Shown piece after piece: positions 34,701 to 49,700 of a stretch of DNA of 64,000 bases. The stretch is from Lutraria lutraria. Taxonomy: Eukaryota > Mollusca > Bivalvia > Venerida > Mactridae. Each line of letters begins with the position of its first letter. The stretch's first letter is position 1. The notes under the pieces are model-generated. The model saw nothing but the letters and a program-made list of their open reading frames with translations, did no database searches and was not told the DNA's origin. Position numbers and translations under genes: made by a program. The stretch covers positions 43,431,137 through 43,495,136 of the forward strand of contig OZ026833.1 of assembly GCA_964023205.1 (NCBI GenBank), given 5' to 3'.

Positions 34701-37700
34701 CCATTCAGTTTGTTTTTATTCCAAAGTAAGAGTAAATGGAATCTGCAGTTTGCATACTTGAAGCGGGATTTATATGAATCGATTTGTTCTGAATAACATC
34801 GTACGTAAAATATATGAGAAAAGAGAAAATGTCAATAACCTCGAATCCATCATCTTCGGTGCTGTCAGGTACAGGAGTTTGCTACAAAACAGATGAAATA
34901 GCCGATTATAGCCCTTAAGTTCAGTGTTATACATAGAAAGTTCAGCGTTATGCGTAATAAGTTCAGTGTTATACATAGAAAGTTCAGTGCTATGCGTAAT
35001 AAGTTCAGTGTTATACATAGAAAGTTCAGCGTTATGCGTAATAAGTTCAGTGTTATACATAGAAAGTTCAGCGTTATGCGTAATAAGTTCAGTGTTATAC
35101 ATAGAAAGTTCAGTGTTATGCGTAATAAGTTCAGTGTTATACATAGAAAGTTCAGTGTTATGCGTAATAAGTTCAGTGTTATACATAGAAAGTTCAGTGT
35201 TATGCGTAATAAGTTCAGTGTTATACATAGAAAGTTCAGCGTTATGCGTAATAAGTTCAGTGTTATACATAGAAAGTTCAGTGTTATACTTAACAAGTAT
35301 AAACAAATTATTTCAACTACCAATCGATGATTGGCGTACGTAGCTTACAGAAAACTAGATAAAGTGTGAATTACCGTCGCTGCGTCCATTTTCAAGGGTG
35401 CATCCTGGCTCGCCAAAATATCATGTTGATCCTTCTCAACGTCTGTCGTTTCATTCAGCTCATGATCTGATTTATTTGTTTTAGGAATGTCTGCATCTGT
35501 TGAATCTCTGTCAGGCAATCGTCTAACATATTCAAGTGTTGTAAAACTTCTCTCAATTGACTCATCATGTCCTCTTGACAGGCTCCCACAATATCCATTT
35601 GCATGCTACATCGAATAAAATCGGAAGAAAGTTAGATGGACAAATGCTAGATTTGTATATTTGCGTCGTACAACCGTCTAAATTGTTCATCACTCGTGAT
35701 AATGAATTAGTTTTTAGAATTGATCGTATTCAGTGCCATATAATTTTAACATAATACTGAAAACAGATCAGCGAACTAAGATTTCTTTTCTTTTCGAGTA
35801 TCTACGTGAAGATCCAATTTTCAGTAAGCTTTAAAATGCAGTCAATGCTTTTATTCATATCATTTTATAGCAAACGACTTACTTCGTGGTATTTATTTAT
35901 TTAGGTTGACGCCGTTTTTTAAACATTTGTTTAGTTATATATGGCTGTCGATTCTAATTTTCAGGAACTATATTCAAACCATTACTAACTTACCATTCCA
36001 CTAGGATCCGGCAACTTCTCTAAATGTGGAAAATTGACACTGTTGTCAATTATTCATGGAAAGGTATGACCTACTGCGACCTGGAATCAAATCTGGATAA
36101 CTGATTTACAAATCCAGCGCACTAACTACTGGACCACGGCCGTGGCTAACTTACTTTAAGAATATCGTACAAGACACCAGTCTTCTGTTCATCATCATTA
36201 CCATCAACCATTTCAAATGCATCAGTCCATTCATTGTCGTAAAGTTCGGAAAACTCCTCAGCCAACTTAGTCGGACGTTTCTCGTCACTGAGGTCAGCTA
36301 TGTTAGGGTTGTTGTAAGTTAGTTTCGCTCCAGCAATCTTGCTCAGCCTTCAATATAAATACATTGAATGGATATCAATTAAAAGTGAATATTTATAACA
36401 GATGATACGACAACAAACTTTTACCGTGAATCACTTATTGTACGGCGGCGGAAGCCCGCCGTACACTCTGGTATGCTTATTTTTAAGTGGCAATGCAAAA
36501 TCGCAACTTCTTGCGCGAAGCAGATTACTGACAGTGCCCGAAATATTCCGAAATATCCGCAATGGTCATCACGTGATATAAGCAAAACAGACATAGAGCG
36601 AGGTCACGTGCTACTCACACCAACTAGTGTTAGCTTGATGACGCAGTCGCTATTTATAGTCTAAGAATGGAGCGAGCTCGATAAACAACGACGGGAATGA
36701 ATCTGCCCATCTGTCAATAAATGCAGCCGAAACTCTTTATATCAAAGGACTTCGATGAACTTCGATGAATAAATTATTAGAGAAATTCGCTGTGTTTATT
36801 ATCGGTGTGTTGTAATAATCATTTAATCGTGTTATAAGATACGGAACACGGTATTTATACGTTTCGATGTATTTAAAACATTATAAACATATTCACACAG
36901 ACTAATTTTATAATCGCGAGCGTGGACACTGACTTGTTAACGCAATTGTCGTTAATTAAATATCGATTTCGGAGCTCAAAACAATAAAATGTCCGATCAG
37001 GTGAGAAATGATGACTTAATTGGTTCGACATAGACGGTCACTTTATGGTTCGATATAGATGGTCACTTTACAGTTGAAAATCTATGTTTGGGACCGTTAT
37101 ACCAGGTTTTTACGACAACGTACCCTCAGACAATGGAGTATATTATTTTTGGAGACTTTATTTAAATATTTTATATGCATTCCAGAAGATATTGCAACGT
37201 CTGATACATCGAGGTGATAGTTTCCCCTGATTTTAATTTTAGGGTGGAAACAGGGACTACATATAGAGTACCCCGTGAACTGTAGAACCATATGACCAGA
37301 TTCATGAGATTCATGAAACATCAACGGCTTGTATTTTTGATGGAGTAGATGATCACTTTAGTTTCGGGATCAGTTAAGTCAAAATAACAAATTCGTTTGA
37401 TCTGAAACTTCGCACATCTCGATAAAAAATGCTACATTGGCCACATTCTAGTATTGAATTGCCGGATGCGATTTTGCGCCGTACAAACATTTAACTTGTA
37501 TATCATTGGTTGATTTAAATATCATACCGTAAAAGTAATTCTTCTTTTTCAGCCTCAAGCTCGGAATTGTTCTTACGCTGTTGATGCAACTGTGACTCTA
37601 AGCGGGAGATTTCAAACGTTGCGTTTTCATATGCACGATTCCACTGAGTTAAATTCGAATTCAATTCTCTGATTCGACTGTTCAGTCTACAAATTTACAA

Positions 37701-40700
37701 CATGTTTGTGAAAGTGTGCCATTTATCAGATAAGTATGCTTTGATTTACTCGTACATGCTAGACATAAATATTTAAATTATTTAGTACAAGATTATAAAA
37801 AGGGAACAAAACTATATATATTATTAAACTTTTTGTCTCAATAATGAATAAAATGAAAACTAAAGGTTATCTGGAAATGCCACGTGCAAAAATGCCTCCT
37901 CATATTTTCTCCTTGTTTCGTATGTAAGTTATTTGTAAATATCCCCATGTTTTGCCTTCTCTCTCCGAATCAAGAATATTATATGTATGTTGGACATTTT
38001 ATTTTTGTTTATTAAACTCTGTTCCTATAATAACATTGTTAAACCATGCGTGTCATAGGAAAATATTAACATAGAGAAGTATTGGGGTACTTACCCGGCA
38101 CGCTCTATTTGCCATTGCCTGGTTAGATGAGTTTGTAATTTTTCTTTCTCCTTGTTTGCACTGTTTTAAAACCAAAACGAGTGGTAATTAAATGTTCGTC
38201 AAACCATTTATATTAAGATGTAATACAGTTCTTATGAAATATACACAAAATTAGCAGATGGTGTATGACATTACTTTAAATTTAGACAGGCATGTTAAAA
38301 AAGAATTAATTGAATACAATAATAAACTTTAGGTGGTTTGAGAAAAATGTTTAAAAACGTTACGAAATATTTTTTTATCATCAAGGAATATTCCTTTAAA
38401 TTAGTATCACACTGAAGTGAAATTTAATTAACAATGTCCGTTTTTGGACTAATCACTTGACTAAACTAAATTTTGGAAACATTTTGAAATAGCAAAATGT
38501 GTGAGGTAAATATCATTTGTGATTTCTAGAAATTTCTTTTGTCAATTTGAAAATAATAGTATGACTAAGTTTAATAACCACACGTATCCACCTCCTCATT
38601 AAAACACAGCATTGAGAAATATTTATGAAATCGAAATCTTCCATAAAGATGTTAAAATATAAAAAAATATATTGCGAAAATTTAGTACGCAAAAATGTTG
38701 ACATTCTATTCTAATGCTTTCATCTTTTTATTTGAAGCCCTATATATAAATATATTATAAAATTTGCGACGAAGAGAATTCTGGTAAATTGTAAACAACT
38801 ATCTGATTGCTAAATTACAGAAAATTCCAGGACTTCAATGCCCATGAAGACATACATTTTGTATATTCAAATAGAATGTCATTTAACCAGTGATACAATG
38901 TAGTTGCTGAAAACATGAAAACTATTCATTTTCAATGACCTGCATCTAATAAACAAGCTAGGACATATATGTATGTTTTATTGTACGTAGTTCTAGTAAC
39001 TCAAAAATCTGGACAGCTCAGAAAATTCAGGTGGCTTCAGGTCAATGCATTAATCACCTAAAAGTTGAGAGATGTTCGCATTGACATATCAAGTAATTAA
39101 TAAATACATAAAACAATGCTGTGTCGAATCAATCACACGTATGAATACTAATGTTTACATACTTATCACTTTGTGATGACAACTCGTCTGAATAGCGTAT
39201 TTAGACTCATTATTCTACTAATTGAATAATTATTGTTGTTAACATTACATTTTGTAGAACATAAGTGCGCAAATACATTAATATGTCTTAATTTTTTTCT
39301 CTGTGGCTGTGTGTCATTCATACTTCTTATTTGAGGAGAAGCTCTGTAGATTTTATTATATTCTAAACTTTCAGGAGCAGAGTTAATGTTGCTAAGATGG
39401 TAAATCGACGTGTTTTCTCATTCAGTTTTTTTAATCAACATCGTAAAATGTCAAAATAAAGGACAAGTATACCAAACTCAATAATGTGCTCACTTTTCTT
39501 TCTCGGCTTTTATAACGTCTTCATTCTTCTTCTTGGTTTTCTCATGTTCAGCTCTTTCTTGTGTTAACCTTGGAAAAAAAAGAGTGTCGTTCAGCGATAC
39601 AAGAACTCAACAAATTCATATTTCACGAAAAATAAAAGTATAGATAATGATGCCGTACACCAGGGGGCAACAGATATTGTATTTTGATTACAATTAACAA
39701 TAAGAGAGATTAACGGGGAGCACCGCAGTACACATGGAATTTCAGTTAATAGATAGGGATGACAATTATTATATGTCACATAAAATCTCAAAGTTCCTTG
39801 AACCTTCTGTCGGAAATGGATGTATTTATTTGATTACTTATGATCCCATTCAATCCAGTACATTCTGGAAATTCCCCGTCACTTTTTTGGGGAAATTCGT
39901 GTTAACTGAAGGCATTTAGCATAAGCGAGTGTGATAATTTTTTTACTTACATTTCCACTAAACTCAGGTATATGTACTTACTTGTCTTTCTCAGCTTTTA
40001 TATTCTTTTCATATCTCTTTGTGGCTTTATCATATTTTTCTTTTTCTTGTTTGAGCCTAGAAAACAAAAGAAAATAAGACTTTCATTTAAAGCGAAATTA
40101 TTATATTCAAATTTCACGACACTACTAACTAATCAGGGGTGACATAGTAAGAGGGAACATTTCTACAATGTGAGGTACTCCTGTATGCCTTTCTGTGGGT
40201 AAAATAAAAAAGAACATTTTTGTTTACTCACTTAACGTATTTCCTTAAATATTTACCAAGCAACATATCAAACCTTATTGGAATGATATGCTTAATGATT
40301 TACATGATAAAATGTGGCACAACTGTGAACAATGGCATAACTCGGGGAGATCTAGGGATTCGAACTCTTCCATCTTTAAACAATGCAATGCTAAGAAAAG
40401 AATATTCAGACTGGAACATCGTAGAATAGTGAGCACTTATTTATCTGAACAAGATCAGAAATTAGAACAGAAAGCACGAACTGATAATGTTGGTTTTTGG
40501 AAGATAGTCAATGATCGCAAATGATTATCAAAAACAGTTACGGGTGTAGGTATAGATTTCAATGGTGTCATGTAGAGATATCAAGAAGAATTGACTGAAC
40601 AATGGAAATGGTATTTAGTTCCTTATATTCTCCTGCTGAGTGTGACAGTACTTGGAAAAGGTACATTGAACAATACGTGGATGAATATTTCAATAATATT

Positions 40701-43700
40701 AAACCAGATTCAGATTGTATCGTTACTTCATATATTATATCTTGTGCTATACAGTCTCTACCTAAAGGAAAGTCAGCGGGACAAGATATGATCAGATAAT
40801 TATGATCACTTAATGTATGCTGACAGTGCCTCTATGTCAAATATACTGGTTAATTTGTTCACTGCTATGCTTCGTTGTGGATATTATACCGGAAGAACTA
40901 AAATGTGGATGGATTATAAAAATTAAAACCAATCCGAACAATTATAGGGCTATAACCCTATCCTCAACTACTTTGAAACTATTTGAGATTATATTATTGG
41001 GTCGTTGTCCGAACACTATTCTATCAAACATCAGTAAGCAACAATGTGGATTCCAGGCTCATTTGGGATGTATAACGACATATACTGCATTTCGATATTG
41101 CCTACATTTCTCTAGGGAAAATGATTCTCAGGTATATCTCTGTTTTCTAGACAAAGGCATCTGACTGTGTATGGCATGATTGATTATTGTTCAAGCTATA
41201 AATATTTTTATGTGAGTTATAAAGGAGGGCAACAGGTAGAGTGAAGTATAGAGGTTCTAGTTAGGAGCCATTTCATATACGGCAGGGTACGAGAAAAGGA
41301 GGAAAAAGTTCTAATGTATCTGTGTTTTATGAATGGACTTATAAGAGAATAAGTGTTCACCAACAATTGCTGACGATAAGTGGGAATGGATGGAATGTTG
41401 AAAATATGTTACAACTGTTATTGCAAATGGAGATATAATTATGTATAATGCTAATAAATGTTCTCTGGTCAAATTAAATGATCGTGTGTTACATTCTAAA
41501 GTGATTTTTTTTCTCTTTGTGATGAACATATCCATGAATCTTCAATGCATACACATCTTGGAGTGAATATCGATAAAACTTGTCTACATTGAATGCAATG
41601 AATTCGAAAGGATGAACGGTTTTATATACAAAATGTATTATCAACACTGGCATGCATCCTTGTTCAATTACACCAATATTAATGTGGAAATAGATAAGTT
41701 GGGAAAATCGCACTGGTTTTGTGTGAAACTAATTCAGTCACTTCAGCGGTCAACAGACACTTAGCTTGCTTTATCTTTACTGAACTGTTACTAATCGAAG
41801 TTATGATTGATCACAAAAACTGCAATGTTTTTTACAATTATGTAGATTACCAGATTACTTTATTGAATAATGTTTGCGTACTCTGAATTCAGTTTTTCAA
41901 GCTCGTTACGTTGGTAACTGATACTTATACACTGGTGTTCAATGTCCTTGTGTAACCTAGAATAATGAAAATAGCATAAATCCCATTCCAACTGACGATA
42001 ATGTACGATAAGCCATGCTCTTTTAAAAAAGAGATAAATATCCGTATAGATATAGTCGCATGTTAGTACATCATTGGTGTTATTCATTTGCATAAGTGTT
42101 ACCTTTTCTCTACTTTATTCAAGTCGTCTATTGTTCCCTGCAAATTAGAGATTTGGCTGTAATAGAAAATAATACACGGTGTTTTTATTTGAACAGAATA
42201 ACAATCTGAGCAGTAGTATTCTATACATTATCTATTGTTGTTATATCGCGAGGCCAACTTAGTTTGAAGCATAGAGAACATGTGATTTAAGAAGAGTACA
42301 CAGGTGGATGGTAATTTTTTATGTTTATAGATATATCTAATATTTCGAGCGGAACGGTAAACCTACCTAATAAATACAAAATAATATAATAATAATATCA
42401 AACACTAAAACAATATATCTATAAAGTCTTCTGAAGAACTATGGATACAAGTGGTTTTATAGAATACCTTTTTAGTTTGCTGTTTTCATCAGCTAAAGCC
42501 ATGTGTTTCTTCGCAGTATTTTCAATGTATTCAGATCGCGTACGATTTCTACAATGTAGTTCATGTAGATCATGTAATCAGGAACAGTATTATGACAAAT
42601 CACTAGCTATGAGTTTGAATCCCACCAGACACTAAGTTTCGGATGTGAGGAAGCTGTCCAGTTAGCTTACAGAAAGTCATTTGTCTCTCTCATGTTCGCA
42701 AAATGACCTTGGCTGTTGGTGTGTATGTTGTGAAAATTGGTGACAATCATGGCTGCATTATTTATGCGGTTTTAAGGGTTATGGATAAAGTTCATTCCGT
42801 AGTGTAAGCTATTGCTTTGTAAGTTTAGAAGGGTTGATTTACAGGGCATGACTTACATACGGAGCTACGCCTCGATATGTTCGAGACATAAATTGCACAT
42901 ATAGTGAGTTACAATTTTACAATGAATTGATAGTTTTATATTAAATATAATGGTAGGTTAGAATAGGTAAGTAGTCTGTTTTGCATATTGTAGGGCTCGC
43001 GTTACGTGAAGGGTATTATCCATTGCTTCACATACTGTCATACATGATCAAAGACGAAATTTGCATCTGATAAAAGGGTCAGAATCATCTTGCGACACAT
43101 TTTTCAATAATTTTACATATACTAATGTACCCACGCTAAAGGCCTTGAAATACTTCTCCGATTGCTTATATTTGAAATAAATGTACTTGTATTTGAAATA
43201 TGGTGACGCTTTCGAACCTTGTAATCCATGGTTACATTTAAGATAAAGCGAGTTTCTGCTTAAACATTTTTTGTATCTGTATTTCCACATTTTGAACATT
43301 CATTGACTTAATAAGCCGTGTACAGCGGTAGTCAATTGCACTAGCACGAATTGTTTTATGGTTTATTGTTGTTTTCGTTAGTGTCTTTAATAAAAAAATC
43401 ATCAATTAAGTATAATGATATACGTATGTGTATATAAATCTGCGTAATAAATAACCTGAAAGCCCATAACGCTAATAATACAAATATGTACATGCTACTT
43501 CGTTCTTTACAATGTTCTAATTAGTCGTAAGGATTCAACTACGTAACAGTAACATAACATAAAGTAGTATCTTACTGAACTTCAATATGTTTCATTTTTT
43601 CATCCAGAGCCGTGTTGTTCGTTTGCATTGATTTTAATTCTCTTTCTTTCTCTTCAAAATCCCTTTGAAGTGTCTTAAGTTCCTGTTCCATTGATTGTTC

Positions 43701-46700
43701 TGAATCGACAGCCCTGTGATGTTATAAAGAAACTACACGTATTATTCCAATAACTATTTTATTTCTACTTTTTCCGAACTATTCCATGTTAGTTTTCCTG
43801 TTTCTTGTTCAATAAACTGTTTGAAGTTAACATTTCTATTTTGTAATCAATTCCATTTTGTTATTTCGTAACACCTTTGTAACAGACCTAATACAAAGTT
43901 TCGAGTTGGCAATTATTGGCAATTAAAAGTTAAGAGGGTGGACAAATATTATGTTCATTCAAATATACAGGATGACGCAATGTTCATACATAGTTTGCTT
44001 AACTCAGAAATGATGTATGAACAAAAAGACAGAAAAAATGTTATAATTGATTCAAAATATTAGATATGCTACAAGTATATTAGAATAAAAGATAAGAAAA
44101 TAAGCATCATCAATGATGAATGAATAAATAATGTAACAGCTGTATCACGTCCTTTTTGGGCTAATCATTTTTCTAAAGACAAGTAGAAAAAAAGAAAGAG
44201 AACAAAAACATTAAACTATGTAAACTTTATAAATACAAGAAATATACTAAAACAACTATCTTTATAAATACAAGAAGCTGAACATAATCGCATGCAACAA
44301 TCGTGTAATTATTCAGCTTTGACAGTTTAATAAAATCGCATTATTGCAAACCGAATGTCTTTATTAGTTTTTTTTTTGCTAGGATTATGCCTATGTCGTA
44401 CTGTCAGACGTTCCGCCCATTGGTTTTGTCATTTGTTCATGAATTACGTTGCGTATGCCCATGAAATGATTACGTTACTGGTTGGTTGTAATTTTGGTCG
44501 ATAGACCACGTGATTTAGCGAAGCGATTTGATGATATGGATATCTCACGTGTTGCGGGTTCGACATCTCTGGCCGTAGATACACTTCTTTTTAGGTTGCA
44601 GCTGAGGGTTGTTCACTAGATTTAGTCGGATTACTGTGAAAAAGGAGTGATTGTGACTTGGTTGAATCAGAAACACTTGCGTTATACGAGTTAACTGTTC
44701 CCGTGATAGCAAACTATATTGGTCATTTTGAAATTAGCTTTTGAATCAATATCTTGGATTTAATTGTCAGACTCAACCATGCATTTGCCCTACCCTCAGT
44801 CGTCATAGTCACTCATCAACAGCCCTTTGAGGACCTTTAGTAATGTTAAAACAATTTAAATTGCGTGTACTTACCATTTAATCTCTTCGTTCTTTTTGTC
44901 AATCACGAGTAGATAGCTTTCTATATCTGATTCCTTTTCCTTTACTTTTCTATGGAATAAAAGATTAAAAAGTGTTACTTTGGTTTCCCTCAATTCTCAG
45001 TTGCTGTTGAATGAAAACTGATCACTATTTACGTATATCGAATTATTTTATCGCGGCAACTACGACATGGGTAATGGTTCGAGTAGTTTGTATTGCTAAT
45101 TAAAAGTGCACCACTTGATTATATCTGACGTTTTTCAAATGATGGACCAAGATCATTTAACTATTAAAGTATTCAATAATCTGAATACTTACAACTGTTA
45201 CCGCTCATTAATATAATGATATTATAACCAGCAAATTAGTGAGATTGAATAAGGTTAAACACCACGCCGCTATACATTATTTCAGTTTCGCTAACTACAT
45301 ACGGCGAACATTTCTGTGACTTGTATTTAGGTGGAGCTACTTTTGATCCAATTTAGTTTGTATCATACTGTCACAGTCCAGTTCTCGAACCAGTTACCTC
45401 TGAACCTACAGTGTTCAATTATTCCAGCTGGGTTCAACCAGTTCCACTTATTCTTGAAAACATGTTTATAATGCTTGCTTCTCAATGTGTTTATTCGTTT
45501 TGGCATTGTCATTTAAGTACATAAACTTATGAAGCACTGAATAGGGAGTATAATACTGACATGTTAAACTTGTTTAACATTAATTTCGGTTTGAATACCT
45601 TTATGGAGTATTATTACATTACACACGTGCCAAATATGTACCCATAGTACATCACAGTTTAGTATAACATGTATTCAGAATGATTCAGTTTATTTGGGTG
45701 AATAAATACCTTCTGATCTCTTCTTTCTGCTCTTCAAGTTTCTTTACTGAGTCTTCATACCTTTACACGACAAAACAAACAAATACGGAGGATAAAGCTC
45801 GAACTAGGCATGTATATTTACATTTTAACATCAATAATAAACGCTTCAGTATTTGAGATTGTAGGCACAACATAGTGAATAACTGGGTGTTACACTTGTA
45901 TGCAACACAAGTTTTATGTTTAAGTTTAACACGTCGGACCAATTGATCATTCCACTATTCATCGTATATCTTTAATGTACTAATATATATTTCCTAGTGT
46001 ATTAAAACACAAAAGGTGAATGTGTTCAAATTATGCTCTTTATACAATTATACATATTTGTATTTATGTTCTGCACGACGGTCCAATTGACCAAATCAGT
46101 GCCCCCCGTATTCCTATCGTGTACATTGTACTAGCATATTTTTAAGTGAACTAAAAACCAAAGGTTGATGTTTACAAATTATGCTCTATTCCCATTTCGC
46201 CCGTGGAGAAAGTAATGCATGCCGCATCAAGATCATAAAAAATGACGAAAAATATATACAACAATTAAGCCGCAAGTATCTAGTAATACTGACACAAGTG
46301 TCTAATTATTGCAATGAAATAGTCTGCGTGTTGCCGAATGCCCTCGATAGTGAAGTTTTCTTAATAGTGAAGTGACCATGAGGCGGAGATGAACTATATA
46401 AAACATAATTAAAATACTAATACAACACTTTATAAACAATGATATAGCTCAACGATGTAACATACTTTTGCTTGCTTTTTTCCAATTCTCCTTTTTGACT
46501 CTCATTGGCTTCTTCCAATTGCTTTATCTTTTCGTCTCTCTCAGCGAGATCCCGTTTAAGAGACTCCATGTTTAGTTCAGTGGATTGTTTGGCATCAAGA
46601 TCACTGTTTAGTAATGATATTGATATAAGTACTCCACCACATCTTATTGCGACAAATACATTAGGAGCAATGTTTCGGGCTTGTTTGTATTGCCGATTCA

Positions 46701-49700
46701 AAATGTATCATTTGATTATATCTAGTAAATACTCTCAGATCATTATACATGCATCATAAAATTTACATTATTTCAGTTTAACAGGGTGGACAGTAAAATA
46801 ACTACTTGTTATTCTTGTATGACTACAAATATCGATATGTACCTCATGCCTCATACAAAACATCATATTGCAAACATTTATTGGAATTAGCAATAAGTAA
46901 AGTGTCATGGATGCAATAGCTTTGATCATATTGTAACGGAGAAACATTTACCACGTCGAGCTCTCGGACCCACATCCTTCAAATCTACGTTATTTAGCTG
47001 CTACTCCAGTTGGGTTTAACCATATCAAATTTCATAATTTGAACATATTTTAGACTGTTCTCTTCTCAATGTGCTTATTCATGTTGGCAATGATATTAAA
47101 AAAATAAACTTATGAATATACTGCAAGGGGAAAATAATATTGACTTATAAAACTTGTTTGATTATCTTCATCCTATTTACCTTTATGGCGTATTGCTACA
47201 TTACACAGTTGTAACTTACAGGTTAGTATAACATACACTCGAAATTATTTAGTTTACTTGAGTGAATAAATACCTTCTCTTCTCTTCTTTTAGATCTTCA
47301 GTGTTTGCTTCAAGTTTCGTCACAAAGTCTTCACACCTTTACACGACAAGACAAACAAAGATATCGAGGATATAGGCATATCATACTGAAAAATTGGGTG
47401 TTTCACCTTTTGCATGCAACACATGTTTTATATTTAAATTTTGCAAGACTGGTCACTTGAGAATTCCAGTATTCCTCGCATGTCTATCATAAAATAGAAT
47501 AAGTCTTAATGTATGTCTACAAAGTATGCTCTATTATCATTTCCCACATCAAGAAGGCAGTGCATGCTGTATCAAGGTCAATGCACAATAATAAACAAGA
47601 TGACCTTACGAGAATAAACAACAATCAAGCCGCATTTTAGCTTATTAAGTACATGATATTTTTGCTACTAGGAGTACTAGTAGTTTCTCGTAATTAAGTT
47701 GGTCAATTAAAACAGCAACTGTTATTTTAAACCAGTAGCACAGTCCATAATAACAGAGTAGACGTATGTCCTGGTGACAGACACAAATTTGTTTGATTAA
47801 TACAATGCAATAGTTTGTGTTGTACCGAATGCCCTTATTAATGAAATATCCTTACTAGTGAGGTTATCATGAGGCAGATGTGATATATATCAAATTCTAT
47901 TCAATTAGTAAAATGATTTAGTTTATTTTGGTCAATAAATACCGTCGGATCTCTTCGTTCAGCTGTCTAGTTTTTTCTTCAGATTTCATCACCAAATCTT
48001 CATAACTTAACACGACAAAGATATCGAGATTTCAGGCACATCATAATGAATAATTCGGTATTACACGTTTTGTATGCAACACATGTTTTAAGTGCACGAC
48101 GGGCCAATCGTATGTCTATAGTGTACTAGAATATTTCTTAGTTAACAAATTACACTCTGTTACCATTTCTCACGTCTAGAAAGTAATGCATGCCGTAACA
48201 AGGTCATGGCACTATGACAAAAAACTTTGGTCTTACATGTATTGACAACAACTTAGTTAATAAGATACATAGCATTCTAGCAGCTTGTTTTTCTTATTTT
48301 TTAATTAAGTTGGTCAATTAAAACAGCAACTGTAATTTAAAACAGGTAGCACAATCTATAAAAACAGAGAATGCCATTGACAGAGAAGTATTATTGACAG
48401 TTAAGTGATCAAGAGACGGAGGTGAACTATATCAAAAGTAGTTAGAATAGTAAAAGAACACCTTACATGAAACAATATTATAGCACAATGACGTAACATA
48501 CTTTTGGTTGCTTTTTTTCAATTCTCCTTTCTGTCTCTCATTGGCTTCTTCCAATTTCTTTATCTCTTCGTCTCTCTTAGCGAGATCCCGTTTAAGAGAC
48601 TCCATGTTTAGTTCAGTGGATTGTTTGGCATCAAGATCACTGTTTAGTAATGATATTGATATAAGTACTCCACCACATCGTATTGCGACAAATACATTAG
48701 GAGCAATGTTTCGGGCTTGTTTGTATTGCCGATTAAAAGTGCATCATTTCATTATATCTGGTAAAGTCTTTAATGGTGAACCAAGATATTTTTTTTCACA
48801 ATTATTATCCGTCTGAATTAAGTGTCCACATGTCAGCACAAAATGCAATGATTATCTTCAACACAATTACTAATAATCACTGAATTAGAGATAATATGAC
48901 GTTATAGGCCTTCTTTCAGTTTCGCAAACTAAATACTGCAAACATTTATGTGAATCAGCAGAAGGTGAGGTTACTTTGGATGCAATAGCCTTTGTCGTAA
49001 TGTCACAGAGAAACATTTACATGCTATATTAATGTCAAGATTCAATGGCAAACAAGATAACCTTACAAAGATGGTAAACACTGATCAGCGCCATTTTCTT
49101 CTCAAAGATGATATTATCGAGAAACTGTACGCCTGTGGATTGCTTAAAGCTAGAAGGTAGTTTAAAATCAGAGGTTTAAGTAACAATAATATTGCTGTAT
49201 CGTATCCGTGTGCGTGTGCCAAAATGACTTCCAATTAAATATAAGACAATGCTAATGAATACATACGAATCATCACTAGGATCAGCAGTGTCCTCATTCT
49301 CATCTCCCTGTGCACCTTCGGGAAGGTCGAGAGTGCTGGTAGATTCAGTACTGGTGGGTGGGCAGGAATCGCTGTGAGAACTTGGCGTGCTGGTCATTTA
49401 AGAAAAAATCTCTGACTTATAAAAATTAATGTGTCCAGCGTAAAACTGGAAAAAATGATGATTACTTCAAGTTGAAACGCAGTTCAAAAGTTCGCGATTC
49501 GAATCTGTGTTCCAACTTTATGCAACCAACTTAGGCGATGAGAGCATGGTGTTATTAACTAACATAATACAATTATGTGTTCTAACACGTTCTTTCACCT
49601 GTCCATGTCGGTTAGTATTACAAACACAGTGACCTTTACCCCACTACGCTTTAGAGAATGGCATATTACTCGATAGTCAGACAGTTATTTGTTTATATAT

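Larger units (their letters stand above)
44990..48790 (-). repeat. Intragenic segmental duplication (exon plus intron)
   Basis: Sequence around exons 12-13 (45.2-46.75 kb) matches sequence around exons 9-11 (46.85-48.78 kb): the exons, the intron blocks GTTCAACCAGTT/GTTTAACCATAT, AGTTTA(T/C)TTG.GTGAATAAATACC, and CATTAGGAGCAATGTTTCGG upstream of exons 9 and 12. Confidence 0.75.

Noticed and set aside
34770..35343. Four overlapping ORFs of 126-178 residues on both strands
   Set aside because: All are readings of the 42-bp repeat (42 is a multiple of three); none has unique coding sequence.
44500..44620. tRNA-like B box (GCGGGTTCGACATCTC) as another SINE head
   Set aside because: No A box at the right distance and no match to the SINE bodies in this window.
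46505..48816. Plus-strand ORFs of 84 and 102 residues containing RSRLRDSMFSSVDCLASRSL
   Set aside because: Antisense of the duplicated coiled-coil exons 12 and 9; their similarity reflects that duplication.
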